From DAOUKH01 sp965207995 (GTDB taxonomy: Bacteria; Chloroflexota; Dehalococcoidia; SHYB01), in contig OZ242299.1 in NCBI GenBank assembly GCA_965207995.1, positions 1,426,001-1,490,000 of the forward strand: a DNA stretch of 64,000 nucleotides, written 5' to 3'. This document shows positions 54,229-62,326 of the stretch, in pieces. The position numbers were made by a program, and so were the translations under genes. Position 1 is the stretch's first letter. Every line of letters begins with the position of its first letter. The notes beneath the pieces are model-generated. The model had not been told where the DNA came from. It worked only from the letters and a program-made list of their open reading frames with translations, and did no database searches.

Positions 54229-55791
54229 ATGTCCCCCATCGACCTCAACCTGTTGTTGAGAGGCGTCCAGAAGCCGGCGCGCTACGCCGGCGGCGAATGG
54301 AACGCCGTCCCCCCGCAGCACGACCCGGACGACTTCGACGTGGTCCTGTGCTGCCTCGACGGCTACGAGGCCGGCATGGGAAGCCGCGATTTGCAGTGGC
54401 TCTACGGGGCGCTCAACGACCTTCCCGGAACGCGCGCCGAACGCGCCTTCCTCCCCGCTCGAGACATGGGCGAACGGTTGCGCTCCGCCGGGGCAGCGCT
54501 CTACGCGGTCGAAAGCAAGCGGCCCCTGCACGAATTCGATGTCGTCGTGCTCCTGGCCCAACGTCCCGCCCAACTGTTGAACGCCGCCGCGATCCTGCAG
54601 CTGGCCCACATCGAGCCCCTCGCGGCGGCGCGCGCAAGCGACGCGCCCCTGATCGTGGCCGCCGGCGCGGGCATCGTGAACTGGGAGCCCATCGCCGCGT
54701 TCGTGGACGCCGCGCTGCTTGGCGACCCCGACGACCCCCTCCCCGCTCTCCTCGAAGCCGCGTCCGGCGGCGACCGAAGTGAACGGCTTGCCCGGATCGC
54801 TCGGATTCCGGGCGCCTATGTGCCGTCGTTCTACGCGGTGCCCGACGCGGGCGGCCCTGCCTGCTACACGGGGCCCGGCGATCCGCCGGAACCGCGCCGC
54901 CTCAACTCGGAGCACCCGCCGTTCACCGAGCGGCAGGTCGTTCCCCACGTGGAAATCGACCGTGACGGCGGCCTCCTCGACCTCGCCCGCTGCGCCACCG
55001 CCGATGAGGCCGCCCAGGCGGCGCTGACACTTAACGAAACGTCCGGCTACCGGCAGATTCGGCTCCTCGCCCCTCCCGCAACGAGCTACGACTTCTGTGC
55101 CGAGACCGCGGCCGCCCTCCTCCGGGCAGCCCCTTCCAACGACCTGCGCCTTGGGCTGCCACCGTTGGACGCCGGCTGCGCCGAAGCCATCGATCCAACC
55201 GCGCTCGATGATCTCACCGCCGCAGCGGAAACGGCCCTTCGCGCCGGATGGCCGGGCCTCACACTTGCCGCCGTTATCGGGCATCCGGAGGCGCCCGGCG
55301 CGGACGGCGCACCCTACGACGGCCCCACGCTTGTCGACGCGGCCCGCCGCGTCCTCGACGCCGGGCAGCGCGTGCTGGGACGGCGTCCCCGCCTCCGCGT
55401 CGAGCTGACGCCCTTCACGCCCCTCGCAGGCGGCCCTTCCGAGCGCCTGCCGGCAATCACGCCGGAGGCGGTGCGAGAGGCGGCGGCGAAGGTGAAGAAG
55501 CAGCTTCGAAAACTCGGCGCACACTCCACGACCGCCGACCCCGACGTGGCGGTGATCGAGGCCGTGCTATCGCGGGCGGGGCGCGACGCCGCCGGCGTCC
55601 TGACCGCCGAGGACACCTGCCTGTACGACGGTAGGGATGCCGTCGTCGACCGGTCGGCGTGGGAGGCGGCTTGTGAAGCCACCGGTTTCGATTGGCAACG
55701 CTTGCTCAATGCCCCCACGGACGGAGAGGCGCTGCCTTGGGCGCACCTCAAGGATGCCGCCCTCCGAGACGCTGCCAGCACGCCCGGCTGA
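54229..55791 (+). CDS. Radical SAM family (TIGR03960-like) protein without the CxxxCxxC cluster motif
   Basis: 520 residues. The N-terminal segment (KPARYAGGEWN, GYEAGMGSRDLQWLYGALND, ESKRPLHEFDVVVLL) and the C-terminal segment (VELTPFTPLAGGPSE, PDVAVIEAVLSRAGRD, EALPWAHL) correspond to the two ends of TIGR03960 radical SAM proteins. In this family the core has RGCxRGCRFCQAG after VEI. Here the position reads VEIDRDGGLLDLARC (about 240-255), and no CxxxCxxC occurs anywhere. It probably cannot bind the 4Fe-4S cluster, so it would be a non-catalytic relative. Length is slightly below the family. Role unknown. Confidence 0.8.
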   Translation: MSPIDLNLLLRGVQKPARYAGGEWNAVPPQHDPDDFDVVLCCLDGYEAGMGSRDLQWLYGALNDLPGTRAERAFLPARDMGERLRSAGAALYAVESKRPLHEFDVVVLLAQRPAQLLNAAAILQLAHIEPLAAARASDAPLIVAAGAGIVNWEPIAAFVDAALLGDPDDPLPALLEAASGGDRSERLARIARIPGAYVPSFYAVPDAGGPACYTGPGDPPEPRRLNSEHPPFTERQVVPHVEIDRDGGLLDLARCATADEAAQAALTLNETSGYRQIRLLAPPATSYDFCAETAAALLRAAPSNDLRLGLPPLDAGCAEAIDPTALDDLTAAAETALRAGWPGLTLAAVIGHPEAPGADGAPYDGPTLVDAARRVLDAGQRVLGRRPRLRVELTPFTPLAGGPSERLPAITPEAVREAAAKVKKQLRKLGAHSTTADPDVAVIEAVLSRAGRDAAGVLTAEDTCLYDGRDAVVDRSAWEAACEATGFDWQRLLNAPTDGEALPWAHLKDAALRDAASTPG

Positions 55792-56097
55792 TCGATCCTC
55801 TCCAGGTTCGCCGAGCGGACGGGCAGGCCGTCCACTTTCCTTTCGTGCCGCCGCCGCTCGTCGAGCGTACTGTCCTTCGGCAACCAGGGCCCCTCCGAAA
55901 CGGTTGCCAGGTTCGCTTCAAAAGCCTTCTTCCGCGACTAGGGTTCGTCAATTTGAAAGCACAAGATAATCCGTGATTCAGCATCATCGACCCCATCATC
56001 TTGCGTTTACTGCTTGCCGATTGGACAAAAGTCTAGTAACATTTGCCTTGACCAAGGGCGGCGCTCTGGAAGGCGCGGCATGCAAAGGAGGGGGGCT
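55792..56097. other. Intergenic region upstream of the HxlR gene
   Basis: No supported gene. The last 80 bases (56020-56097) contain AT-rich patches (ATTGGACAAAAG, TAGTAACATTTG) suited to a promoter for the HxlR gene, but no pair of boxes with correct spacing is clear. Confidence 0.4.
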
Positions 56098-56514
56098 ATG
56101 GCCACACAGGTTGAGCAAACATCCTTTGACCTTCTGGGGAAGCGCTGGTCGGCGTTGATCGTGCAGGATCTGATAGGAGGACCGCGGCGCTTCCGCGAAA
56201 TCCTCGGCGATCTGGGCAGGATCAACGATAAGGTGCTCTCTCAGCGGCTCAAGGAGCTGGAAGGGCGCGGGATCGTCGAGCGGCGGCTGTTCCCCGAAGT
56301 ACCCGTGCGTGTCGAGTACACGTTGACGGAGAAGGGGCGCGGCCTGGCGGGGGTGATCAACGCGATGGAGCAGTGGGACGCGGCTTGGTCCGACGGTACG
56401 CCGCGTCCCGGAAATGGCGCGGGAACCGCGTCCTCCGTCGCGTCGGCGCCGGCCGCATCCGAAGACGCCGAAGGCAGGGGCGCCCGGCCCTTCTGGAGGC
56501 GCTTGGGACTCTGA
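56098..56514 (+). CDS. HxlR-family winged-helix transcriptional regulator
   Basis: 138 residues from the ATG after AAAGGAGGGG. Winged-helix core: FDLLGKRWSALIVQDLIGGPRRFREILGDLGRINDKVLSQRLKELEGRGIVERR (contiguous in the protein, about 10-65), then the wing VRVEYTLTEKGRGL. The C-terminal 40 residues are low complexity. HxlR proteins react to electrophiles or redox stress, usually through a Cys in the N-terminal region. There is no Cys here, so another ligand is likely. A strong terminator follows at 56552. Its target may lie outside the window. Confidence 0.9.
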   Translation: MATQVEQTSFDLLGKRWSALIVQDLIGGPRRFREILGDLGRINDKVLSQRLKELEGRGIVERRLFPEVPVRVEYTLTEKGRGLAGVINAMEQWDAAWSDGTPRPGNGAGTASSVASAPAASEDAEGRGARPFWRRLGL

Positions 56515-56551
56515 TCTCCACCCTCCCGCCCAACGGCGCGAGCACCTCTCG

Positions 56552-56585
56552 AACGGGGCCCTGCAGGGCCCCGTTCTTTCATTTC
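56552..56585 (+). terminator. Intrinsic terminator after the HxlR gene
   Basis: A perfect 24-base palindrome (AACGGGGCCCTG/CAGGGCCCCGTT, 56552-56575) followed by CTTTCATTTC. Good stem and U-rich tail. It would separate HxlR from the tat genes. Confidence 0.85.
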
Positions 56586-56602
56586 GCCGCCGCGCCGTAT
56601 GC

Positions 56603-56608
56603 TATTCT
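56603..56608 (+). promoter_or_regulatory. Candidate -10 box (TATTCT) of tatB-tatC
   Basis: TATTCT 34 bases before the GTG at 56642. The region between the terminator and the start has no other candidate. Confidence 0.35.
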
Positions 56609-56641
56609 CCTTGACGGAATCGCACCGGGCGGAGCGAGCGC

Positions 56642-56941
56642 GTGAACTTCTTCGGTATTGGGGCGCTGGAGATCTTCGTCATCCTGCTGGTCGCCCTCGT
56701 GGCGCTCGGCCCTAAGCGCTTGCCTCAAGCGGCCCAGAAGCTGGGCGTGATGCTCCATCAGGCCCGCCGGCAGGCCGCCGAGGCGCGCCAGATGTTCGAC
56801 GTCGACCTCGACCTCAATGCGCCGCCAAACGACCCGCGTCCCACGGAGAGCGCGGAGTCGTCCAGCGAGCGTCCCCAGGAGACAGCGGGCGAGGCTCCCA
56901 CGGCCGACTCCGATGCGCCGGCCTCCGGCGGCCAGAGGTAA
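56642..56941 (+). CDS. tatB: Sec-independent protein translocase TatA/TatB family protein (TatB type)
   Basis: 99 residues, GTG start. One membrane helix (about 4-22, LEIFVILLVALVALGPKRLP) followed by the FG/P hinge and an amphipathic helix (QAAQKLGVMLHQARRQAAEARQMF). The long acidic C-terminal tail matches TatB more than TatA. Directly upstream of tatC with a ten-base gap. It forms the twin-arginine receptor/pore with TatC and with the TatA encoded at 57780 on the other strand. Confidence 0.82.
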   Translation: MNFFGIGALEIFVILLVALVALGPKRLPQAAQKLGVMLHQARRQAAEARQMFDVDLDLNAPPNDPRPTESAESSSERPQETAGEAPTADSDAPASGGQR

Positions 56942-56950
56942 CCGCCGCCC

Positions 56951-57721
56951 GTGGCCGGACCGGCTCAGTCCAGCGGCGGCGAGATGCCGATCACCGGCCA
57001 CCTCGCCGAGCTGCGAAAGCGTCTCATGATCGTGGCGGGAGCCGTGATCGCGGGCGTCATCGTCGCGTTCGTCTTCCGGGATTTCATCTTCGACATCTTG
57101 CTCCGCCCCGGCGAACGCGACGGCGAAGAGCTCCAGTTGGTCTACACCACGCTCACCGGCGCCATCGGCCCCACGATGAAGGTCGCCCTCCTCGGCGGCG
57201 TCATCGCCGCGCTTCCCGTCGTCGTAGACCAGGTCGCCCGGTTCCTCGCGCCCGGCATGACGCGGGCCGAGCGCCGGTATTTCCTCATCATGCTGCCGGG
57301 CGTTGCCCTCGCCTTCGGCGGTGGACTTGCCTTCGCCTACTTCATCTTGATTCCACCGATCATCGACTTCCTGCTCACTTTCGGCGGCGACGTCGCCTCG
57401 CCCCTGATCACCCTCGAAAGCTATATCAACACCGTCATCGCTCTGCTCTTTTGGATGGGCGTGGCCTTCGAGACGCCCTTCCTCATGTACTTCCTAGCCC
57501 GGTTCGGCGTCGTGTCGCCGGACTTCTACGCGCGGCAGCGCCGCATCTGGCTGGTCATCGCGGTGATCCTCGGCGCGGTGATTACGCCGACCTTCGATCC
57601 GGTGAACCAGTTGATGGTGGCGGCCCCGTTCGTCGTCCTCTACGAGGTGGGGATCGTGTTCTCCAAGCTCGCAGTGCGATCGAAGCGCCGCCAGGCGGAG
57701 GCCGCCGAGGCCGGCAACTAG
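56951..57721 (+). CDS. tatC: Sec-independent protein translocase TatC
   Basis: 256 residues, GTG start. Six membrane helices in the family pattern: HLAELRKRLMI near the N-terminus (HL-ELR signature), FRDFIFDILLRPGE, conserved Gly/Phe in FLAPGMTRAERRYF, YFILIPPIIDFLL, LFWMGVAFETPFLMYFLARFGVVSPDFYARQRRIWLV and VITPTFDPVNQLMVAAPFVVLYE. It recognises RR signal peptides on folded exported proteins. No Tat substrate is encoded adjacent to it. Confidence 0.95.
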   Translation: MAGPAQSSGGEMPITGHLAELRKRLMIVAGAVIAGVIVAFVFRDFIFDILLRPGERDGEELQLVYTTLTGAIGPTMKVALLGGVIAALPVVVDQVARFLAPGMTRAERRYFLIMLPGVALAFGGGLAFAYFILIPPIIDFLLTFGGDVASPLITLESYINTVIALLFWMGVAFETPFLMYFLARFGVVSPDFYARQRRIWLVIAVILGAVITPTFDPVNQLMVAAPFVVLYEVGIVFSKLAVRSKRRQAEAAEAGN

Positions 57722-57779
57722 GGCCCCACGACAAAGACGGCCCGAAAGGCCGCCTTAGGTGGAAGCAGCGCGCGGAACG

Positions 57780-57995
57780 CTAGTGCTGGGCCGGAGGCCG
57801 CTCCGGCGGCTCGCCCTGCGACTTTGGCTCGTCGGCGACTTTCGCCTGCTCGCCGCCGCCGGTGATGCCCCGCTTGAACTCGCGAAGGCCCTTGCCGAGC
57901 GACAGCCCCATCTGAGGAAGGCGGGAGGCGCCGAAGACAAGCACGAGCACGCCGAGGATGAGGAGAATCTCCGGCCATCCAAAGCTCCGAAACAT
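57780..57995 (-). CDS. tatA: Twin-arginine translocase TatA
   Basis: 71 residues; ATG with GGAGG nine bases ahead. MFRSFGWPEILLILGVLVLVFGASRLPQMGLSLGKGLREFKRGI spans the membrane helix (about 8-22), FG hinge and amphipathic helix, as expected for TatA rather than TatB. It converges on tatC, so the Tat system here is split over two strands with about 60 bases between. GC-rich GGCC-CGAAA-GGCC (57738-57752) in the gap could stop both transcripts. Confidence 0.88.
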   Translation of the reverse strand: MFRSFGWPEILLILGVLVLVFGASRLPQMGLSLGKGLREFKRGITGGGEQAKVADEPKSQGEPPERPPAQH

Positions 57996-58152
57996 CTTCC
58001 GTTGCCTCCCGGGCGGCACCTGCTCGGCTCCGTCCCTACGGTTCATACTATTCTGGGGTTTGGGGGCCGTCAAGGAAGAGGCCGGGCTCTCTAGAATCGC
58101 CGTGGCGGGCGCGACGCCCCGTAAGCGGGTATCATGAAATGAGAGGTGATTC

Positions 58153-58755
58153 ATGAATAATCAAAACGGCCTCGCGCCGGACGCGCCAAGAGTTGTCGTA
58201 TTCATCGACGGGAGCAATCTCTACCACAGCCTGGAGGAAAACTGCGGCCGGGCCGATCTCGATTTCGAGCTGTTCGTCCACAAACTCGCCGGGGGACGGC
58301 CCCTCTTCCGCACGTACTACTACAACATCGTGCAGGACCCTGATCGCAGGCCCGAGCAACACAAGGAACAGCAGAAGTTTCTGGCGAGCCTCTACGCCGT
58401 CCCCAGGATGGACCTGCGCCTCGGCACCCAGAAGATGCGCGGCGACCAGCTCGTCGAGAAGGGCGTCGACATCATGCTGGCGACGGACCTCCTTCGCTAC
58501 GCCTGGGAGAACATGTACGACGTTGCGGTCCTCGTCTCCGGCGACGCCGACTTCATCTACGCCGTCTCCACCGTGAAGAGCCTCGGCAAGCACGTCGAGG
58601 TCGCCGGCTTCCCGAGCAACCTGGCAATGGACCTGGCCAACGCCGCCGACGACCGCCACTTCTTCGACGGCGACTACTTCAAGGGCCTCTGGGCGGGCTC
58701 GAAGCGGACCGCCTCTCGCGGCGGCAGGCGGCGCAAACGGCTGCCGTTGGGTTAG
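58153..58755 (+). CDS. NYN domain (LabA/DUF88, PIN-like) protein
   Basis: 200 residues from the ATG with GAGGTGA. Acidic metal-binding residues of the PIN-like fold: FIDGSNLYHSLE (about 17-28), KGVDIMLATDLLRYA (about 105-119) and VLVSGDADFIYAV (about 128-140). A basic tail (SRGGRRRKRLP) could contact RNA. NYN proteins are thought to be ribonucleases; the target is not known. Its stop interlocks with the convergent rsmI stop. Confidence 0.9.
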   Translation: MNNQNGLAPDAPRVVVFIDGSNLYHSLEENCGRADLDFELFVHKLAGGRPLFRTYYYNIVQDPDRRPEQHKEQQKFLASLYAVPRMDLRLGTQKMRGDQLVEKGVDIMLATDLLRYAWENMYDVAVLVSGDADFIYAVSTVKSLGKHVEVAGFPSNLAMDLANAADDRHFFDGDYFKGLWAGSKRTASRGGRRRKRLPLG

Positions 58756-59600
58756 CCTCCGCCCCCTCTTTCGGCGGCGTCCCTCGCCTCGATCCAGAGC
58801 CGGTAAACCGTCCGCCGTGGCAGGCCGAAGGCCTCAGTGGCTTGCGCGGTGGCGTCCTTGCCCGTGGCGCCCACCGCAGCCAACGACGCCAGTAGCCGTC
58901 TGGCCGACGCGATGGCGTCATCGTCGGGGCCCATTCCTTCCGGCGCGCCTTCGATGACGAGGGTGAACTCTCCTCGGGGCGCCTCGAAGTGGGCGCCCGC
59001 CTCGTCGATGGTCCCCCGAAAGACCTCTTGATGGAGCTTAGTCAGCTCTCTGCAAACGGCGATGCGGCGAGGGCCGAAGGCCTCGGCGGCGTCCCGTAGC
59101 GTGCCTCGCACTCGGCGCGGCGCCTCGAAGAGGATGATCGTCCGAGGCTCCCGGGCCAGACCCTGGAAGAAGCGGCGCCGCTCGCCGGACTTGCGCGGTG
59201 GAAAGCCGGCGAAGGTGAACTGGTGCGACGGTAACCCCGAGATGGCGAGGGCCGTATCGACGGCGCTCGCACCGGGCAGCGCGTCCACCGGCAGGCCCGC
59301 CTCAATCGCCGCCGCGACGATGCCATAGCCGGGGTCACTGATCGATGGCATCCCGGCCTCCGTGATGAGGGCGACGTCCGCCGAACGCAGCCGGTCCAAC
59401 AGCGCCGCCGTCCGGCCCTTCCCTCCCTGCTCGTGGTAGCTGATCACCGGGGTCTTGATCCCGTACCGCCCCAGCAATATCTTGGCCCGCCGCGTGTCCT
59501 CCGCCGCGATGAGATCGACCTCGCCGAGCACGCGGATGGCGCGTAACGAAGTGTCTTCGAGATTCCCGATCGGCGTCGCGATCAGGAAAAGCGTGCCCAC
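58752..59600 (-). CDS. rsmI: 16S rRNA (cytidine(1402)-2'-O)-methyltransferase RsmI
   Basis: 282 residues. SAM-binding tetrapyrrole-methylase fold: LFLIATPIGNLEDTSLRA (about 4-21), LIAAEDTRR, SYHEQ, VALITEAGMPSISDPGYGIV, PGASAV and FAGFPPRKSGER. It methylates C1402 of 16S rRNA in the decoding centre. The C-terminal 50 residues (about 225-280) form a helix-turn-helix-like tail typical of the longer RsmI forms. prmC lies right upstream (four-base gap), suggesting a translation-factor gene group. Confidence 0.96.
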   Translation of the reverse strand: MGTLFLIATPIGNLEDTSLRAIRVLGEVDLIAAEDTRRAKILLGRYGIKTPVISYHEQGGKGRTAALLDRLRSADVALITEAGMPSISDPGYGIVAAAIEAGLPVDALPGASAVDTALAISGLPSHQFTFAGFPPRKSGERRRFFQGLAREPRTIILFEAPRRVRGTLRDAAEAFGPRRIAVCRELTKLHQEVFRGTIDEAGAHFEAPRGEFTLVIEGAPEGMGPDDDAIASARRLLASLAAVGATGKDATAQATEAFGLPRRTVYRLWIEARDAAERGGGG

Positions 59601-59603
59601 GGC

Positions 59604-60512
59604 CTAGGCTCCAGGCCCGGCAGGTGCGAGCGCCGCGGGCAGGGGAGCGGGGGTAAACTCGAGGAGTGCTCCCCGCTCGGCGCCCGAGAGATCGGTGTAG
59701 GCGCTGGCGCTGGCAAGGCCGGCGAACCCGCGCGCGGCCCCCAACAAGCCCTCGGTCTGCCCCTCGCCCACTTCGAGGGCGACGAAACGCGGCGGGACGA
59801 CCATCCCGGCAACTTGCGCCAGCAGGCGGCGCACGAGGTCGAGGCCGTCGGCGCCACCGGATAGCGCCAATTGGGGCTCTCGTCTGACCTCCGGCGCGAG
59901 CCGCTCCATCTCCTCGTCAGTCACATAGGGGAGGTTTGCCGCGACGATGGCGACGGCCGCTTCTTCAGCGGTCAGCGGCGTTGCATCGAGCAAGTCGCCG
60001 AAGCGGAATTCGATGCGCTCTCCCGCGCCCAGCCGCGCCGCGTTCGATGCGGCGACCGCAAGCGCCTCACGCGAGATATCGGTGGCAATCACCCGAGACT
60101 TCGGCAACGCCAGAGCGGCACTCACCGCGACCGCGCCACTGCCAGTGCCCACGTCAATGATCAATGCCTCGCCGCCGAAGTGCTCCTTGGCGAGGCCGAC
60201 GACGACATCCACCAACGCCTCTGTCTCCTGGCGGGGAATGAGCACGGCCGGGTTGACTTCGAAATCCAGGCCGTAGAACTCGCGGTGTCCCAGAATGTAT
60301 GCCAGCGGCTCGTGGTCGGCGCGACGGGCCAGAGTCGAGTCCAACCGGTCTTGAAAGCCGTGGGGTGGCGCCTCGCGCAGCGACGCGTAGAGTCCTGCCC
60401 GCGAGATCCCCGCCGCTGCCATCACAAGCACTTCGGCTTCGAGCGGCGACTCGTCCACGCCCGCCGCTCGGAGGCGCGTGCGCGCATCGGCGAGCGCCTC
60501 GCCGAGCGTCAC
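59604..60512 (-). CDS. prmC: Peptide chain release factor N5-glutamine methyltransferase PrmC
   Basis: 302 residues. Helical N-terminal domain, then IIDVGTGSGAVAVSAAL for SAM (about 118-134), ILGHREFYGLDFEVNPAVLIPRQETE, ATDISREAL and the catalytic N-x-PY in VAANLPYV (Asn-Leu-Pro-Tyr instead of the more usual Asn-Pro-Pro-Tyr). It methylates the GGQ glutamine of release factors. The GTG start overlaps the prfA stop in GTGA, so enzyme and substrate are made from the same transcript. Confidence 0.95.
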   Translation of the reverse strand: MTLGEALADARTRLRAAGVDESPLEAEVLVMAAAGISRAGLYASLREAPPHGFQDRLDSTLARRADHEPLAYILGHREFYGLDFEVNPAVLIPRQETEALVDVVVGLAKEHFGGEALIIDVGTGSGAVAVSAALALPKSRVIATDISREALAVAASNAARLGAGERIEFRFGDLLDATPLTAEEAAVAIVAANLPYVTDEEMERLAPEVRREPQLALSGGADGLDLVRRLLAQVAGMVVPPRFVALEVGEGQTEGLLGAARGFAGLASASAYTDLSGAERGALLEFTPAPLPAALAPAGPGA

Positions 60513-61594
60513 GCTACCGCCGCCGCTTCGAGTTGCCGCGCCCGGTCGTGGGCCACCAGCGCGTCGACCATGTCGTCGAGGTCGCCGTCCATGAACTGGG
60601 CCAGGTTGTGCGCGCTCACCTCGAGCCGGTGGTCGGTGATGCGGTTTTGGGGGAAGTTATACGTGCGGATCTTCTCAGACCGGTCCGCCGTCCCCACCTG
60701 CGCCCGTCGCGCTTCGGTGATCTCCGCCTCCTGCCGCCGCCGCTCCGCGTCGTACAGCCGCGCGCGGATCACCGCCATCGCCTTGGTCTTGTTCTTGAGC
60801 TGCGACCGCTCGTCTTGGCAGACCGCGGTGACGCCCGTCGGCAGGTGAACGATCCGCACCGCCGTGGCGACCTTCTGGACGTTCTGCCCGCCGTGCCCGC
60901 CGGAGTGGAAGATGTCGATGCGGAGGTCTTCCTGGTTGATCTCGACCTCCACCTCGTCCACTTCGGGAAGCACCGCGACCGTGGCCGTCGACGTGTGGAT
61001 GCGCCCGCTGGATTCCGTCGTCGGGACACGCTGCACCCGGTGAACGCCGCTCTCGTGCTTCAGACGGCTGTAGGCCCCGCCACCGTGTACCTCGAAGGTG
61101 ATTTCCTTCAGGCTGCCAATGCCGGACTCGTTCTTGTCAATAACGTCGACCCGCCAGCGGCGGCGGTCCGCGTAGCGGGTGTACATGCGGAAGAGATCGG
61201 CGGCGAAGAGTCCGGCTTCGTCACCACCCGCCCCGGCGCGAATCTCGACGATGACAGACTTCTCGTCGTTGGGGTCTTTCGGAAGGAGCGCCAGCTGGAT
61301 GTCGTCGGTCAGTACCTCGATCCGCTGTTCGAGGGCGGCCTGCTCCTCGCGGGCGAGGGCTGCCAGTTCCTCGTCCCCCTCGCCCCCGGCCAGCGCCTTC
61401 GCCTCCGCCAACTCCCGCGCGGCCTGCTTGTAGCTGCGGTACAGCTCGACGACGCGCTCCAGCGAAGCACGTTCTTTGGCCAGTGCCTGGAGCTTCTCGT
61501 AGTCGGCAGCAACCTCGGGGTCAGCCATGCGCTGCATCAGCGCCTCATAGCGCTCGTCGAGGCCAGCAAGTCGTTCGCTGAGATGATCGATCAT
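60509..61594 (-). CDS. prfA: Peptide chain release factor 1
   Basis: 361 residues. The GGQ loop is SGGHGGQNVQK and the codon-recognition loop is VPTTESSGR (PxT for UAA/UAG). Typical RF1 length; ATG chosen because MIDHLSERLAGL matches the family's helical start. An upstream TTG (61621) has no ribosome-binding site. PrmC follows directly. The -10 box TATAAT is on the minus strand at 61645-61650, 51 bases ahead. Confidence 0.96.
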   Translation of the reverse strand: MIDHLSERLAGLDERYEALMQRMADPEVAADYEKLQALAKERASLERVVELYRSYKQAARELAEAKALAGGEGDEELAALAREEQAALEQRIEVLTDDIQLALLPKDPNDEKSVIVEIRAGAGGDEAGLFAADLFRMYTRYADRRRWRVDVIDKNESGIGSLKEITFEVHGGGAYSRLKHESGVHRVQRVPTTESSGRIHTSTATVAVLPEVDEVEVEINQEDLRIDIFHSGGHGGQNVQKVATAVRIVHLPTGVTAVCQDERSQLKNKTKAMAVIRARLYDAERRRQEAEITEARRAQVGTADRSEKIRTYNFPQNRITDHRLEVSAHNLAQFMDGDLDDMVDALVAHDRARQLEAAAVA

Positions 61595-61644
61595 CGTCGG
61601 AGCCCCGCGCCCCAAGCCCAAGGGAAGGAAAGTGGCGCGTCTCG

Positions 61645-61650
61645 ATTATA
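61645..61650 (-). promoter_or_regulatory. -10 box (TATAAT) of the prfA-prmC-rsmI operon
   Basis: Exact TATAAT on the minus strand, 51 bases before the prfA ATG, in the gap shared with the higB gene on the other strand. Confidence 0.5.
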
Positions 61651-61721
61651 GCAACCAACCCAGTCGCGCCCACGGAATTACGTTTGACGTCCATCGTCAA
61701 CCGCTCGTAGACTGGTCGACA

Positions 61722-62006
61722 ATGATTCTCGGATACCGGGATAGGCGGACCGAGCAGTTCGCCGGTGGCGCATTCGTTGCAGCGTTCCAGGGGTTCGAGA
61801 AACAGGCGGCGAAGCGGCTTTCGATCCTGAATGCGGCGCCGTCGCTGGAAGCGTTGCGGGGCTTGCCAAGCAATCGTCTGGAGGTGCTCAGGGGCACGCG
61901 GGAAGGCCAATACTCTATTCGCATCAACCAGCAATGGCGCCTTTGCTTCACCTGGCTTTCAGATAGTCCAGGGCCAACCGAAGTCGAGATCGCGGACTAC
62001 CATTGA
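61722..62006 (+). CDS. higB: HigB-type toxin (RelE superfamily)
   Basis: 94 residues from the ATG that aligns with HigB (MILGYRDRRTEQFAGGAF). The frame is open upstream, but this part has no RelE match. Family landmarks: AKRLSILNAAPSLEALRGLPSNRLEVLRG and QYSIRINQQWRLCFTW. The conserved Arg and the C-terminal Trp are present, so it is expected to be an active ribosome-dependent mRNA endonuclease. Toxin before antitoxin is the rule for higBA. It lies between prfA and hisS, both minus, as a small insertion. Confidence 0.92.
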   Translation: MILGYRDRRTEQFAGGAFVAAFQGFEKQAAKRLSILNAAPSLEALRGLPSNRLEVLRGTREGQYSIRINQQWRLCFTWLSDSPGPTEVEIADYH

Positions 62007-62023
62007 AACAAGAGGTCTTCGGC

Positions 62024-62314
62024 ATGTTGAAACGCGTAGTGCATCCAGGCGAGATCCTTAGAGACGAACTCGCGGAGTTGGGCGTGTCCCCGACGACGTT
62101 TGCGCGTCAGATCGGCGTTCCCCCGAACCGCGTCGGCCAGATCATCGCCGGAAAGCGTTCCGTGACGGGCGACACGGCCTTGCGGCTCGGGCACTGGTTC
62201 GGCGTCGAGCCACAATTCTGGCTGAACCTCCAGGCACAGTTCGACCTTGCCGCTGCGGAACGCCGGGTCGGTGCGATAGTGCGAGCATTGCCCACTGCCG
62301 CCGGACGCAAGTAG
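62024..62314 (+). CDS. higA: HigA-type antitoxin (XRE family HTH)
   Basis: 96 residues from the ATG with GAGG nine bases ahead, 17 bases after higB. VHPGEILRDELAELGVSPTTFARQIGVPPNRVGQIIAGKRSVTGDTALRLGHWFGVEPQFWLNLQ is the canonical HigA fold (contiguous, about 6-70). It would neutralise HigB and repress the operon through the HTH. Ends 13 bases before the convergent hisS stop. Confidence 0.93.
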   Translation: MLKRVVHPGEILRDELAELGVSPTTFARQIGVPPNRVGQIIAGKRSVTGDTALRLGHWFGVEPQFWLNLQAQFDLAAAERRVGAIVRALPTAAGRK

Positions 62315-62326
62315 GGCGCCGCCCCG

